Assembly (NCBI GenBank): GCA_051006515.1
Contig: JBPCTD010000011.1
Coordinates: forward strand, 1-28,538
Length of the DNA: 28,538 nucleotides
Source of the DNA: ZLKRG08 sp051006515
GTDB lineage: Bacteria; Actinomycetota; Actinomycetes; Nanopelagicales; Nanopelagicaceae
Direction: 5' to 3'
Below are positions 1 to 9,983 of the stretch, piece by piece; position 1 is the first letter of the stretch, and every line of letters starts with the position of its first letter. Below the pieces are notes generated by a model that saw nothing but the letters and a program-made list of their open reading frames with translations, had not been told where the DNA came from and made no database searches. Position numbers and translations under genes: made by a program.

Positions 1-1295
1 AGCCTGTTCTTAGCGCAAATTGGGATGAGAAAGATTCATTTACCATAGAAGGTTATAAGCGCCACGGTGGATACGACGCTGCGAAAAAAGCGTTATCCAT
101 GGATGCCGATGCGGTAATTCAATTAGTTAAAGATTCTGGACTTCGTGGTCGCGGTGGTGCTGGTTTTCCAACTGGTATGAAGTGGGGCTTCATTCCACAG
201 AATGATGGCAAAGAACACTACTTAGTTGTTAATGCCGACGAATCAGAGCCTGGTACTTGCAAAGATATGCCATTACTGCTGGCTAATCCGCATGTATTGA
301 TTGAAGGAATGATTATTGCTTCATATGCAATTCGTGCAAAACATGCATTTGTTTATCTTCGCGGCGAAGTTGCTCACGTTGCCCGTCGTGTTAATGCCGC
401 AATCCAAGATGCATATAAAGCTGGTTACCTTGGTACAGGAATCTTTGGTACCAACAATGATCTGGAATTAACACTGCACATTGGTGCAGGTGCTTACATT
501 TGCGGCGAAGAGACTGCGCTACTGGATTCGCTTGAAGGTTTCCGTGGTCAACCAAGACTTCGTCCACCATTCCCAGCGATTGCTGGTTTATATGCGCGCC
601 CAACTGTTGTAAATAACGTGGAATCAATCGCTTCAGTGCCTGCAATTGTGGCTAATGGTGCAGATTGGTATCAACAATTCGGTACTGAAAAGTCCAAGGG
701 CATGACGCTTTATTCATTATCTGGACATGTAACTAATCCAGGTCAATTCGAAGCGCCACTTGGTATCACGCTGCGCGAATTATTAGATATGTCAGGCGGA
801 ATTCGCGCTGGACATAAATTGAAATTCTGGACACCTGGCGGATCATCAACTCCAATGTTTACTGATGAGCATCTTGATGTGCCACTTGATTATGAAGGTG
901 TTGGTGCCGCAGGTTCGATGCTTGGCACCAAAGCGTTACAGATTTTTGATGAAACTACTTGCGTTGTTCGCGCAGTACTTCGTTGGACTGAGTTCTACAA
1001 ACACGAATCTTGCGGAAAGTGCACACCTTGCCGCGAAGGTACTTGGTGGTTAGTTCAAGTGCTTAAGAACATCGAAACTGGTAAAGGTACTGAAGCTGAT
1101 TTAGATAAATTGTTAGATCTTTGCGACAACATCATGGGCCGTTCGTTCTGCGCACTTGCAGATGGCGCAGTGAGCCCAATTGCTTCATCCATCAAATATT
1201 TCCGCGATGAATATATTGCACACGTTCAAAATCGCGGTTGCCCATTTGATCCAGTTGCTTCAACACTATTTGCCACTGCAGGAGATCGCGCATGA
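1..1295 (+). CDS. nuoF: NADH-quinone oxidoreductase subunit F (5'-partial)
   Basis: This is the NADH- and FMN-binding subunit of complex I, which takes hydride from NADH and passes electrons to the iron-sulfur chain at the cytoplasmic face. The reading frame is open from base 3, so the ATG at 99 is internal: the residues before it (a GYKRHGGYDAAKKAL stretch) are normal NuoF sequence and the real start lies outside the window. The glycine-rich FMN/NADH motif GLRGRGGAGFPTGMKW is at about 138-185, followed by GAYICGEETALL near 493-528. The N3 [4Fe-4S] ligands are the CxxCxxC cysteines (codons 1011, 1020, 1029) plus a fourth in SFCALADG (codon 1149). All expected cofactor motifs are present. The stop overlaps the nuoG start as ATGA, which implies translational coupling. 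Confidence 0.97.
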   Translation, partial: PVLSANWDEKDSFTIEGYKRHGGYDAAKKALSMDADAVIQLVKDSGLRGRGGAGFPTGMKWGFIPQNDGKEHYLVVNADESEPGTCKDMPLLLANPHVLIEGMIIASYAIRAKHAFVYLRGEVAHVARRVNAAIQDAYKAGYLGTGIFGTNNDLELTLHIGAGAYICGEETALLDSLEGFRGQPRLRPPFPAIAGLYARPTVVNNVESIASVPAIVANGADWYQQFGTEKSKGMTLYSLSGHVTNPGQFEAPLGITLRELLDMSGGIRAGHKLKFWTPGGSSTPMFTDEHLDVPLDYEGVGAAGSMLGTKALQIFDETTCVVRAVLRWTEFYKHESCGKCTPCREGTWWLVQVLKNIETGKGTEADLDKLLDLCDNIMGRSFCALADGAVSPIASSIKYFRDEYIAHVQNRGCPFDPVASTLFATAGDRA

Positions 1296-3661
1296 CCACA
1301 CAAGCTGAGAGACCTGCAGTAGAAGCGGTAGAGATGATCGCTGTCGTAATTGATGGCTTTGAAGTTTCAGTTCCAAAAGGCACATTGGTAATTCGTGCTG
1401 CAGAGAAACTGGGTATTCAAATTCCACGTTTCTGCGATCATCCACTTTTAGATCCAGTTGGTGCATGTCGCCAATGTTTAGTTGATATCGAAATTAATGG
1501 CCGAAAATTTCCTAAGCCACAAGCATCTTGCACCATTCCAGTAGAACCAGGAATGATCGTAAACACTCAATTGACTTCACCGGTTGCCGATAAAGCACAG
1601 CAAGGCATTATGGAATTTCTATTGGTAAACCATCCACTTGATTGCCCTGTTTGCGATAAAGGCGGCGAATGTCCGTTACAGAATCAAGCGATGAGCAGCG
1701 GCCGCGCTGAATCTCGCTTTGAAGGTTATAAGCGCACATTTGAAAAGCCAATCAATATCTCATCTCAAGTTCTGTTGGATCGCGAACGTTGCGTACTTTG
1801 CGCACGTTGCACCAGATTTGCTGATCAAATTGCTGGCGATCGATTCATCACTTTAAATCAACGTGGAGCGCTTCAACAAGTAGGCATTTACGAAGAGCAG
1901 CCATTTGAATCTTACTTCTCTGGAAATACAGTTCAGATTTGTCCTGTTGGTGCGTTAACTGGAGCGACATATCGTTTCCGCGCACGTCCATTTGATTTAG
2001 TTTCAACTCCATCAGCTTGCGAACACTGTGCCTCCGGTTGCGATATGCGCACCGATGTTCGTCGCGGAAAAACTTTGCGCCGTTTAGCTGGCGATGATCC
2101 ATCAGTTAACGAAGAATGGAATTGCGATAAAGGTCGTTGGGCATTCAAATATGTCACAGCACAAGATCGAATCACCACACCATTGATTCGTAATGCAGCT
2201 GGTGAATTGGTACCAGCATCTTGGCCAGAAGCGTTAGCAGCAGCGGCAGCTGGCTTATCAGCAGGTCGCGCGGCAGTTTTAGTTGGCGGTCGCGTAACCG
2301 TTGAAGATGCTTATGGATATGCCAAGTTTGCTCGCGTAGCTCTTGGCACCAATGACATTGATTTTAGATCACGTGTTTCAACTGACGAAGAGCGCGCATT
2401 TATTGCAGCACATGTAGTCGGTAGCCAAACAACTTATCGCGATATTGATAGTGCGGATCAAGTAGTTTTGATTTCATTCGAACCAGAAGAGGAATCTCCA
2501 ATTGTCTTCTTGCGCTTAAATAAAGCGGTACGTAAGAAGAACTTAAAGGTTCATGCAATTGCATCAAAGCTTTCTATCGGAAATGAGAAGTTGAAATCTA
2601 ATTTCATCTGCGTAGCTCCGGGTTCCGAAATCTCTGCGCTTACTTCGCTAAATCTCACAGAGAAATCAGTAATTCTGGTCGGAGAGCGTGCCGCAGAGAG
2701 CGCAGGCTTACTAAGTGCAGTTGCTGGTTTAGCTTCTCGCAGCAATGCGAAGTTGGCATGGATTCCACGTCGCGCCGGCGAACGTGGCGCTATTGAAGCT
2801 GGCGCAATTGGCAATTTATTGCCAGGTGGTCGTCCAGTTTCTGATACTGCAGCGCGCGTTGATGTGGCAGCAGCTTGGGGAGTTCATGGTTTACCTGAAA
2901 CTAAAGGACTTTCTACAGATGAAATCTTTAGCGCAGCTGCAGCTGGTGAAATTAACGCGTTACTAGTTGGTGGCGTTGATCCATTTGATGGCAGCAATAG
3001 CAATGTTGCACTTGCAGCTCTACAGAAAGCATTTGTGGTGTCATTAGAGATGCGCCCATCTGCAGTCACTGAACGCGCTAATGTGGTGCTTCCCATTGCA
3101 GCAGTGCCTGAGAAGAGCGGAACTTTCATTAATTGGGAAGGTCGTGGCCGTAGTTTTGATATTGCAATCGAAGATTCATTGCAACGTAGCGATGTCCGAA
3201 TTCTTTCTATTCTTGCGGACCAAATGGGACGAGCGATTAATGTTTCGACTGTAGCGGCTGCGGCAAATGAATTTGCTTCGCTTGGAAATTGGGATGGCAC
3301 ACGCGCTTCATTTGGTGGCGTAGCAAACGCAAATCCAATTTCAGTAGTTGGCGATCAAGCAATTTTGACTTCATGGCGCAGATTGTTAGATGGCGGTTCC
3401 CTTCAAGACGGAGAAGCTAATTTAGCCGGCACTGCACGTAAGACTGTGGCAGTTATTTCACCAAAGCGCGCTAGCGCATTAGGTGTGACGGATGGAGATC
3501 TAGTAAAGATTTCTAATGGCAACGGTGCGGTAGTGCTTCCAGTATTGGTAGAGGCAATTCATGATGATGCAGTTTGGGCGCCAAGAAATTCAGCTGGTTC
3601 TGAACTGCTTCGCACATTAGGTGTGGCTTCAAATTCTGTAGTAACGGTGGTGAAGGCATGA
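1292..3661 (+). CDS. nuoG: NADH-quinone oxidoreductase subunit G
   Basis: This is the large iron-sulfur subunit of the complex I peripheral arm (789 residues), carrying electrons from NuoE/F towards NuoB/I. The N-terminal ferredoxin-like [2Fe-2S] site has C48, C59, C62 and C80. H114, C118, C121 and C127 form the His-ligated N5 site, and C167, C170, C173 and C217 form N4. An additional CxxCxxxC...C set (C243, C246, C250, C278) matches the N7 cluster kept by some bacteria and lost in mitochondria. The remainder is the molybdopterin-oxidoreductase-like fold, which in complex I carries no Mo cofactor. The ATG overlaps the nuoF stop and has a GGAG ribosome site at 1281-1284. The C-terminal half is alanine-rich and diverges more, as is usual for the family. 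Confidence 0.97.
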   Translation: MTTQAERPAVEAVEMIAVVIDGFEVSVPKGTLVIRAAEKLGIQIPRFCDHPLLDPVGACRQCLVDIEINGRKFPKPQASCTIPVEPGMIVNTQLTSPVADKAQQGIMEFLLVNHPLDCPVCDKGGECPLQNQAMSSGRAESRFEGYKRTFEKPINISSQVLLDRERCVLCARCTRFADQIAGDRFITLNQRGALQQVGIYEEQPFESYFSGNTVQICPVGALTGATYRFRARPFDLVSTPSACEHCASGCDMRTDVRRGKTLRRLAGDDPSVNEEWNCDKGRWAFKYVTAQDRITTPLIRNAAGELVPASWPEALAAAAAGLSAGRAAVLVGGRVTVEDAYGYAKFARVALGTNDIDFRSRVSTDEERAFIAAHVVGSQTTYRDIDSADQVVLISFEPEEESPIVFLRLNKAVRKKNLKVHAIASKLSIGNEKLKSNFICVAPGSEISALTSLNLTEKSVILVGERAAESAGLLSAVAGLASRSNAKLAWIPRRAGERGAIEAGAIGNLLPGGRPVSDTAARVDVAAAWGVHGLPETKGLSTDEIFSAAAAGEINALLVGGVDPFDGSNSNVALAALQKAFVVSLEMRPSAVTERANVVLPIAAVPEKSGTFINWEGRGRSFDIAIEDSLQRSDVRILSILADQMGRAINVSTVAAAANEFASLGNWDGTRASFGGVANANPISVVGDQAILTSWRRLLDGGSLQDGEANLAGTARKTVAVISPKRASALGVTDGDLVKISNGNGAVVLPVLVEAIHDDAVWAPRNSAGSELLRTLGVASNSVVTVVKA

Positions 3662-4896
3662 ACAATCTGACAAATGCCCAGTTAATCGCAAACGATCCAG
3701 GTTGGTTGATTGTGGTTAAAGCGGTAATGACCTTCGGCATTTTGGTGGTCTTTACTCTGCTTGCAATCTGGTGGGAGCGTCGCTTAATTGGTTTTATGCA
3801 GGAACGTCCAGGACCAAATAGAACTGGCCCGCAAGGCTTACTGCAATCTTTAGCTGATGGCATCAAGTTGGCGTTAAAAGAAGATTTAATTCCAAAAGCG
3901 GCAGATAAAGTGGTATTTATTTTGGCGCCGATCATCAGCGCTACAACCTGTTTTATGGCTTTTGCAATTATGCCAATGACTAGCGAAGTTTCATTGTTTG
4001 GCAAAACCACTGCGATGCAGATGACAGATCTACCAATTGCAGTGCTTTATGTTTTGGCAGTTTCTTCAGTGGGCGTCTACGGAATTGTTCTGGCAGGCTG
4101 GTCTTCGGGTTCGACCTATCCATTGCTCGGTGGATTACGTTCTAGCGCCCAAGTAATTTCATATGAAATTGCGATGGGTCTTTCATTAGTTGCGGTCTTT
4201 ATCTATGCCGGATCTATGTCAACCGGAGAGATTGTTGCGGCACAAGATAAATGGTGGAACGTAGTAGTGCTCTTCCCATCATTTGTAATTTATTTGATTT
4301 CAATGATTGGTGAAACTAACCGTGCACCATTTGATTTAGCGGAAGCTGAAGGCGAATTAGTTGGTGGTTTCCACACTGAATATTCATCCTTGAAGTTCGC
4401 ACTATTCTTCTTAGGTGAATATATAAATATTGCAACAGTGTCTGCGCTTGCTACGACGCTTTTCTTTGGCGGATACCGTGCGTTACCAGGACTTGGCTTT
4501 ACCGAACAATGGTTAGGCGGTTGGTTTGGCATGGTCTGGTTCTTAGCTAAAGTCGCATTCTTCTTCAACATTTTCGTATGGGTACGCGCAACTCTGCCCC
4601 GTATTCGTTATGACCAATTCATGAAGTTTGGTTGGAAAGTTTTGATTCCATCATCAATCGGTTGGATTTTGGTGGTTTCAACGCTTCGTGCGCTATCTGC
4701 AAATGGTGCCCCAACAATCGTCATTGGAATTTTCGCAGGTGCAGTGGTCTTGCTTGTAATGGCACTTACAACGCTATGGGATCGCGCAAAGCAGAATGCG
4801 AAATTGGCACCAGAAATCGAAGTGGCTAGCCCATCTTTCCCAGTACCAAGAATTCCATCTAGTAATTCGCCAAGAAATAATTCGGAGGTTCGTTAA
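3658..4896 (+). CDS. nuoH: NADH-quinone oxidoreductase subunit H
   Basis: This is the membrane subunit that joins the peripheral arm to the proton-pumping arm and forms much of the quinone chamber (412 residues, about eight hydrophobic segments). Family signatures are present: the ERPGPNRTGPQG loop after the first helix, and the acidic ETNRAPFDLAEAEGELVGGFHTE loop (shown in part), whose glutamates belong to the quinone-site/E-channel region. A soluble, serine/proline-rich C-terminal tail follows the last helix, as in other actinobacterial NuoH. The ATG overlaps the nuoG TGA by four bases (ATGA). The stop TAA shares one base with the nuoI ATG. Confidence 0.97.
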   Translation: MNNLTNAQLIANDPGWLIVVKAVMTFGILVVFTLLAIWWERRLIGFMQERPGPNRTGPQGLLQSLADGIKLALKEDLIPKAADKVVFILAPIISATTCFMAFAIMPMTSEVSLFGKTTAMQMTDLPIAVLYVLAVSSVGVYGIVLAGWSSGSTYPLLGGLRSSAQVISYEIAMGLSLVAVFIYAGSMSTGEIVAAQDKWWNVVVLFPSFVIYLISMIGETNRAPFDLAEAEGELVGGFHTEYSSLKFALFFLGEYINIATVSALATTLFFGGYRALPGLGFTEQWLGGWFGMVWFLAKVAFFFNIFVWVRATLPRIRYDQFMKFGWKVLIPSSIGWILVVSTLRALSANGAPTIVIGIFAGAVVLLVMALTTLWDRAKQNAKLAPEIEVASPSFPVPRIPSSNSPRNNSEVR

Positions 4897-5495
4897 TGTC
4901 AGAGCTAGAGCCAAAGAAGAACTCACTGGAGCAGGTATCAACTACTCCAGTTGGTGAAGCGAAGGAAGGTAGCCTCTTCGAACAAGCTAAAGGTTTCTGG
5001 GTAACACTTCGCAATATCGGCAGACCAAAGTTAACTGTTGAATATCCAGAAGTTAAAGCGCCGACCGAAGAACGTTTTCATGGTCGCCATCAATTAAATA
5101 GACATCCGGATGGTCTTGAGAAGTGCGTTGGTTGCGAACTATGCGCATGGGCATGCCCAGCAGATGCGATTTATGTTGAAGGTGCGGATAACTCCGACGC
5201 TGAGCGTTTCTCTCCAGGTGAGCGCTACGGCAAGGTTTATCAGATTAATTATTTGCGTTGCATTTTCTGCGGACTTTGCATTGAAGCTTGCCCAACTCGA
5301 GCGCTAACGATGACCAATGAATATGAATTAGCAGATCGCACTCGTGAGAAGTTAATTTTTGAAAAAGAAGATTTATTGGCACCGCTACGTGAAGGAATGT
5401 TGCAGCCACCGCATCCAATGTATCCAGGGACAGATGAAGGCGACTATTACCGTGGCAAAGTAACTAGTGCGCATCCATCTCAGGAGGCAAAGTAA
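4896..5495 (+). CDS. nuoI: NADH-quinone oxidoreductase subunit I
   Basis: This is the ferredoxin-type subunit (199 residues) carrying clusters N6a and N6b, which bridge NuoG to the terminal N2 cluster in NuoB. Two classic 8Fe-8S motifs are visible: CVGCELCAWACP and CIFCGLCIEACP, each CxxCxxCxxxCP, about 40 residues apart. The charged N-terminal 35 residues are an actinobacterial-style extension. The start is fixed by a GGAGG ribosome site in the nuoH 3' end and by the TAATG stop/start junction. nuoJ follows directly with no spacer. Confidence 0.97.
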   Translation: MSELEPKKNSLEQVSTTPVGEAKEGSLFEQAKGFWVTLRNIGRPKLTVEYPEVKAPTEERFHGRHQLNRHPDGLEKCVGCELCAWACPADAIYVEGADNSDAERFSPGERYGKVYQINYLRCIFCGLCIEACPTRALTMTNEYELADRTREKLIFEKEDLLAPLREGMLQPPHPMYPGTDEGDYYRGKVTSAHPSQEAK

Positions 5496-6287
5496 GTGAA
5501 TTTCTTGCTTGAGAACATTGGAACAACGGGCACGCCTGAGGCGGTGCAGTTCTACATTTTGGCGCCGCTATCTGTAATTGCTGCGTTATCAATGTTATTA
5601 GTTAAAAAAGCAGTGCACTCCGCAATATTGATGGCATTTGTGATGTTAAGCCTTGCCTTCTTTTACATCGCGCAAGATGCGCCTTTCTTAGGAATTGTGC
5701 AAATTGTGGTTTACACCGGTGCGGTAATGATGCTCTTCTTATTCATCTTGATGCTTGTTGGTGTTGATACCAAGGAATCACTAGTTGAAACCATTAAAGG
5801 CGTGCGCTTAGCTGCAATAACTGCCTCACTTGGTATCGGAATTTTGTTAATGGCTTTGATTGGTAAAGCAACATTTGGCTTTAATTTCGTAGGGCTAGCA
5901 GAAGCAAATGCCGAAGGAAATGTTCAAGGAATTGCATATAAGTTGTTCTCAACCTATGTCTGGGCATTTGAAGTGGTTTCAGCGCTTTTGATAACTGCAG
6001 CAGTTGGTGCAATGGTTTTGGCGCATAGCAATCGCGTTACTCCAAGAGCTACACAAAGAGAGTTAGCAATCAGACGCTTTCGCGGCGAGAGCTTGGCAGA
6101 TTCAGCAGGTAAAGCCGCGCCTGGTGTCTTTGCACGTTACAACGGTGTTGATGTGCCAGCGCTACTTCCAGATGGTTCACCTGCGGTTGAATCAATCAAC
6201 GACACATTGAAAGCGCGCGGAACCATCAGAGATCCGCGTGAATATTCATTAAAAGAAATTGCCAACCCAGAAGGAGAGGAGCGCTAA
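5496..6287 (+). CDS. nuoJ: NADH-quinone oxidoreductase subunit J
   Basis: This is a membrane subunit of complex I (263 residues) with about five hydrophobic helices in the first 175 residues, including the conserved third-helix region QIVVYTGAVMMLFLF, whose local pi-bulge is linked to conformational coupling in this family. A soluble tail of about 85 residues follows, as in other actinobacterial NuoJ. The start is GTG, directly after the nuoI TAA and 8 bases after a strong AGGAGG in the nuoI 3' end. No in-frame ATG close by fits better. nuoK begins immediately after the stop. Confidence 0.95.
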   Translation: MNFLLENIGTTGTPEAVQFYILAPLSVIAALSMLLVKKAVHSAILMAFVMLSLAFFYIAQDAPFLGIVQIVVYTGAVMMLFLFILMLVGVDTKESLVETIKGVRLAAITASLGIGILLMALIGKATFGFNFVGLAEANAEGNVQGIAYKLFSTYVWAFEVVSALLITAAVGAMVLAHSNRVTPRATQRELAIRRFRGESLADSAGKAAPGVFARYNGVDVPALLPDGSPAVESINDTLKARGTIRDPREYSLKEIANPEGEER

Positions 6288-6587
6288 ATGAATCCGGCAA
6301 ATTATTTATATTTATCAGCGCTACTTTTCACAATTGGCGCAGTCGGCGTTGTAGTACGCCGTAATGCGATTGTCGTTTTTATGTGCATCGAATTAATGTT
6401 AAATGCGGCAAATCTTGCATTTGTAACTTTCGCCAGAATCAATGGAAATTTAGAGGGTCAAGTAGTGGCTTTCTTCACCATGGTGATTGCTGCATGTGAA
6501 GTGGTAATTGGTCTTGCGATTATCGTCACGATATATCGTTCACGTCGATCTGCATCTATTGATGATGCAAGTTTGTTGAAGCGGTGA
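6288..6587 (+). CDS. nuoK: NADH-quinone oxidoreductase subunit K
   Basis: This small antiporter-like membrane subunit of complex I is 99 residues long, the standard family length, with three transmembrane helices. The conserved glutamates of helices 2 and 3, which form part of the central proton relay, are visible in FMCIELMLNAANL and AACEVVIGLAI. It starts at the base after the nuoJ TAA, with a GGAG ribosome site about 10 bases upstream. nuoL begins four bases after its stop. Confidence 0.96.
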   Translation: MNPANYLYLSALLFTIGAVGVVVRRNAIVVFMCIELMLNAANLAFVTFARINGNLEGQVVAFFTMVIAACEVVIGLAIIVTIYRSRRSASIDDASLLKR

Positions 6588-6591
6588 TTAA

Positions 6592-8469
6592 ATGATCGGA
6601 TATTTAATTGGTTTACCACTACTTGGCTCGGCGCTGCTACTACTTGGTGGACGTCGCACTGATAAGTGGGGACACCTACTAGCAACTGCGTTATCAGGTT
6701 CGGCTTTTGTTTTAGGACTGAAGTTGTTCATGGATATGTTGGCGCTTCCTACCGAAGAACGTGCCATGCATCAGAAGCTATTTACATGGATCAGCGTCGG
6801 CTCATTCCAAGTAGATGCGGGCTTATTGCTTGATCAGTTATCAATCTGCTTCGTCTTATTGATTACTGGCGTCGGCACTTTGATTCATATTTATTCGATC
6901 GCCTATATGTCTCATGACTTAGATCGCCGCAGATTCTTTGCCTACTTAAACCTCTTCATCGCTGCGATGTTGTTATTGGTCTTAGGCGATTCATACTTGA
7001 ATCTATATGTTGGTTGGGAAGGCGTAGGTCTTGCTTCATACCTACTAATTGGATTCTGGAATCAGAAACCGACATATGCCACTGCCGCTAAGAAAGCTTT
7101 CGTAATGAATCGCGTTGGCGATATGGGACTTTCATTTGCCATCATGATTGCCTTCGTAACTTTTGGGGCAGTTTCATTTGAAGGAATCAAAGAGGCAGCA
7201 CCACAAGCTTCAACTGCAGCACTTACTGCAATTGGCATCATGCTTTTAGTTGCCGCAACTGGTAAATCTGCACAGTTCCCACTTCAAGCATGGCTTGGCG
7301 ATGCGATGGCCGGACCAACTCCGGTATCTGCACTGATTCACGCAGCTACGATGGTTACAGCTGGTGTTTATTTGATTACTAGATCTAATTTCATCTTTGA
7401 TTATGCGCCAACGGCACAAACTGCAGTTGCAGTAATTGGTGCAATTACGCTCTTGTTTGGTGCGTTAATTGGTACCGCGAAAGATGACATCAAGAAAGCG
7501 CTTGCCGCATCAACCATGTCGCAGATTGGTTACATGATTCTTGGCGCAGGTCTTGGCGCAGCAGGCTATGCCTTCGCCATCATGCATTTGTTAACACATG
7601 GATTCTTCAAAGCCGGTATGTTCCTTGGAGCAGGATCGGTAATGCATGGCATGAATGATGAAGTGAACATGCGTAAATATGGTGCGCTAAGTAAATTTAT
7701 GCCGATTACTGCAATTACTTTTGGTTTTGGTTATTTAGCGATTATCGGTGTTCCACCATTTGCTGGTTTCTACTCTAAAGATAAATTAATTGAAGTCGCG
7801 TTAAATGCTGGTGGAATCAAAGGTTATTTACTTGGTGGCGCAGCGCTTCTTGGCGCAGCAATCACCGCTTTCTATATGTCTCGCGTGGTAATTCTGACTT
7901 TTTTTAGCAAGAAACGTTGGGATGATGAAGCGCATCCACATGAATCACCATGGTTAATGTGGGTCCCTATGGCAGTTCTGGCTGTTGGATCGATTGCTTC
8001 AGGTTACCTATTTACCGCTGGTGATTCCTTAAAGAAATGGTTAGAGCCAGTAGTTGCGCATGGCCACCACGAAGAACATTCTGAATTACTACCGCCGATA
8101 GTAGTAAGCGGAATTGTTCTAACTTTGGTGGCAATTGGCGTGGGTTACGCAATCTATCTATATAGAAATGAATCCAATCCAAATACCCCTGAGAACGTTT
8201 CAGCATTTACCAAGATTGCTCGTAAGGATCTGTTGCAAGATTCTTTCAACGAAGCGATATTTATGCGCCCTGGCCAAGTATTCACTGAGACTTTGGTATC
8301 AGTAGATGAAAAGGTAATTGATGGGGCAGTAAATAGCGTAGGTGCGGCGACAGTTGGCTCAGGTCAATTACTTCGCAAGCTGCAATCTGGTTATGTCCGT
8401 GCATATGCCGCCATGATGTTGGCTGGTATTGCAATCCTGCTACTTGCGATTTGGGTGGTAACACAATGA
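6592..8469 (+). CDS. nuoL: NADH-quinone oxidoreductase subunit L
   Basis: This is the distal Mrp-antiporter-like proton-pumping subunit (625 residues, with many hydrophobic helices and the long lateral-helix region at the C terminus). Key charged residues are present: the helix-5 glutamate in YVGWEGVGLASYLLIGFW, and the helix-7 lysine in ATGKSAQFPLQAWLGDAM, followed by the PTPVSALIHAATMVTAGVYL signature. The ribosome site is weak, so translation may depend on coupling with nuoK four bases upstream. The TGA overlaps the nuoM ATG (ATGA at 8466). Confidence 0.97.
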   Translation: MIGYLIGLPLLGSALLLLGGRRTDKWGHLLATALSGSAFVLGLKLFMDMLALPTEERAMHQKLFTWISVGSFQVDAGLLLDQLSICFVLLITGVGTLIHIYSIAYMSHDLDRRRFFAYLNLFIAAMLLLVLGDSYLNLYVGWEGVGLASYLLIGFWNQKPTYATAAKKAFVMNRVGDMGLSFAIMIAFVTFGAVSFEGIKEAAPQASTAALTAIGIMLLVAATGKSAQFPLQAWLGDAMAGPTPVSALIHAATMVTAGVYLITRSNFIFDYAPTAQTAVAVIGAITLLFGALIGTAKDDIKKALAASTMSQIGYMILGAGLGAAGYAFAIMHLLTHGFFKAGMFLGAGSVMHGMNDEVNMRKYGALSKFMPITAITFGFGYLAIIGVPPFAGFYSKDKLIEVALNAGGIKGYLLGGAALLGAAITAFYMSRVVILTFFSKKRWDDEAHPHESPWLMWVPMAVLAVGSIASGYLFTAGDSLKKWLEPVVAHGHHEEHSELLPPIVVSGIVLTLVAIGVGYAIYLYRNESNPNTPENVSAFTKIARKDLLQDSFNEAIFMRPGQVFTETLVSVDEKVIDGAVNSVGAATVGSGQLLRKLQSGYVRAYAAMMLAGIAILLLAIWVVTQ

Positions 8470-9983
8470 GTTTCTTAACAATTATGCAATTGCTGCCTCT
8501 TCTAGGTGCAGCGCTGATTGCAACAGTTGGTAAAGATAAAGATGAGACCATCAAAAAATTAGCATTTGCGACAACATTGGTAGTCGCGGTTGCCGGTATT
8601 TTCTTAGCAACTCAATTTGATCGAAGCAGCGCTGGCCTACAGTTTGTAGAGAAGCGTTCTTGGATTCCAACTTTTGGTATCAATTATGCAGTTGGAATTG
8701 ATGGCATCGCATTGGTGCTAATTTTGATGTCAGTAATTTTGGCGCCAATCGTGGTACTTGCAGGCTGGAATGAAGCAACCGGTGGACGCTGGTCGGTAAA
8801 AACTTTTTATGTTCTAATTTTGGTTTTAGAGACCATGATGATTGGCGTCTTTGCAGCTACCGATGTCTTCCTTTTCTATGTTTATTTTGAGGCGATGTTA
8901 ATTCCGGTCTACTTCTTAATTGGTGGATACGGAACCGGAGAGCGCGCTAAAGCTGCCGTTAAATTCTTGCTTTACAGCTTATTTGGCGGTCTTTTGATGC
9001 TGGCATCAATCATCGGTTTATATGTAATTGCCGGCCCTCAAGTTGGTCGCACCTTTGATATCGGAGCGCTCTCAACTTTGCAGATCTCTAGTTCTACTCA
9101 GAATTGGTTATTCCTTGGCTTCTTTATTGCATTTGCGATTAAAGCTCCGCTTTGGCCATTTCATACCTGGTTACCTGATGCAGCAAAGTCCGCAACTCCT
9201 GGTACTTCAGTTTTGCTCCTTGGCGTACTAGATAAAGTCGGAACTTTCGGAATGATCCGTTATTGCTTGACTCTTTTTCCAGATGCCACAAAAACATTTA
9301 CGCCAACTATTTTGGTGCTCTCTGTAATCTCAATTATTTACGGCGCATTCTTGGCAATCGGACAACGCGACATCAAACGACTGATTGCATTTACTTCGAT
9401 TTCTCACTTTGGTTTTATCACCATGGGAATCTTTGCTATGACTTCACAAGGTCATAGCGGAGCAACTCTGTATATGTTCAATCACGCATTCTCGACCGCT
9501 GCGCTCTTCTTGGTAGCGGGTTGGATGGCATCACGTAGAGGCTCATCCACAATTTCAGATTTTGGCGGCTTGCTACGAGTTACTCCAATCATGGCTTGGT
9601 CATTCTTCTTGGCAGGAATGTCTTCGCTTGCGCTACCTGGGCTGTCTAGCTTCGTTAGCGAATTCTTAGTATTGGTAGGCACATTTACTAGATATCCAGT
9701 TGCGGCCATCATCGCAACATTCGGAATTGTGCTTGCTGCGCTTTATATTCTGATTCCAGTTCAGAAAGCGTTGCATGGACCAACAACTCCAGGAAATGAA
9801 AATCTTCCTGATCTGAACTTGCGTGAAAAAGTTGCGATTGCTCCGGTAATGGCAGCAATCATTGCATTTGGTTTCTATCCTGCGCCGCTGTTGGACATCA
9901 TCAATCCAGCTGCCAAAGCGACGATTTCAGCGCTTGGATTTAGCGATCCAACACCGACGGTAGCTTCGCAAGGAGGCAAATAA
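8466..9983 (+). CDS. nuoM: NADH-quinone oxidoreductase subunit M
   Basis: This is the second antiporter-like proton-pumping subunit (505 residues). I chose the ATG at 8466, which overlaps the nuoL stop as ATGA. The frame is open to a TTG at 8451, but that adds only five residues (MGGNT) with no support. The catalytic-type glutamate is in YFEAMLIPVYFLIGGYG and the lysine in AIKAPLWPFHTWLPDAA. The following STPGTSVLLLGVLDK-type region (here SATPGTSVLLLGVLDKVGTF) matches the actinobacterial form of the family. nuoN abuts the TAA directly. Confidence 0.96.
   Translation: MSFLTIMQLLPLLGAALIATVGKDKDETIKKLAFATTLVVAVAGIFLATQFDRSSAGLQFVEKRSWIPTFGINYAVGIDGIALVLILMSVILAPIVVLAGWNEATGGRWSVKTFYVLILVLETMMIGVFAATDVFLFYVYFEAMLIPVYFLIGGYGTGERAKAAVKFLLYSLFGGLLMLASIIGLYVIAGPQVGRTFDIGALSTLQISSSTQNWLFLGFFIAFAIKAPLWPFHTWLPDAAKSATPGTSVLLLGVLDKVGTFGMIRYCLTLFPDATKTFTPTILVLSVISIIYGAFLAIGQRDIKRLIAFTSISHFGFITMGIFAMTSQGHSGATLYMFNHAFSTAALFLVAGWMASRRGSSTISDFGGLLRVTPIMAWSFFLAGMSSLALPGLSSFVSEFLVLVGTFTRYPVAAIIATFGIVLAALYILIPVQKALHGPTTPGNENLPDLNLREKVAIAPVMAAIIAFGFYPAPLLDIINPAAKATISALGFSDPTPTVASQGGK

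Noticed and set aside
48..1735. Exact 15-base repeat GAAGGTTATAAGCGC in nuoF (about 48-62) and nuoG (about 1721-1735).
   Set aside because: Both encode EGYKR in conserved parts of the two proteins; coincidence of similar codons is sufficient.
2884..4010. Minus-strand open frames opposite nuoG and nuoH (138 and 165 codons).
   Set aside because: They are shadows of conserved nuo coding sequence, with no family resemblance or ribosome sites.
8451..8465. TTG start giving a five-residue longer NuoM.
   Set aside because: The ATG at 8466 forms the ATGA overlap seen at other nuo junctions and matches the family N terminus.
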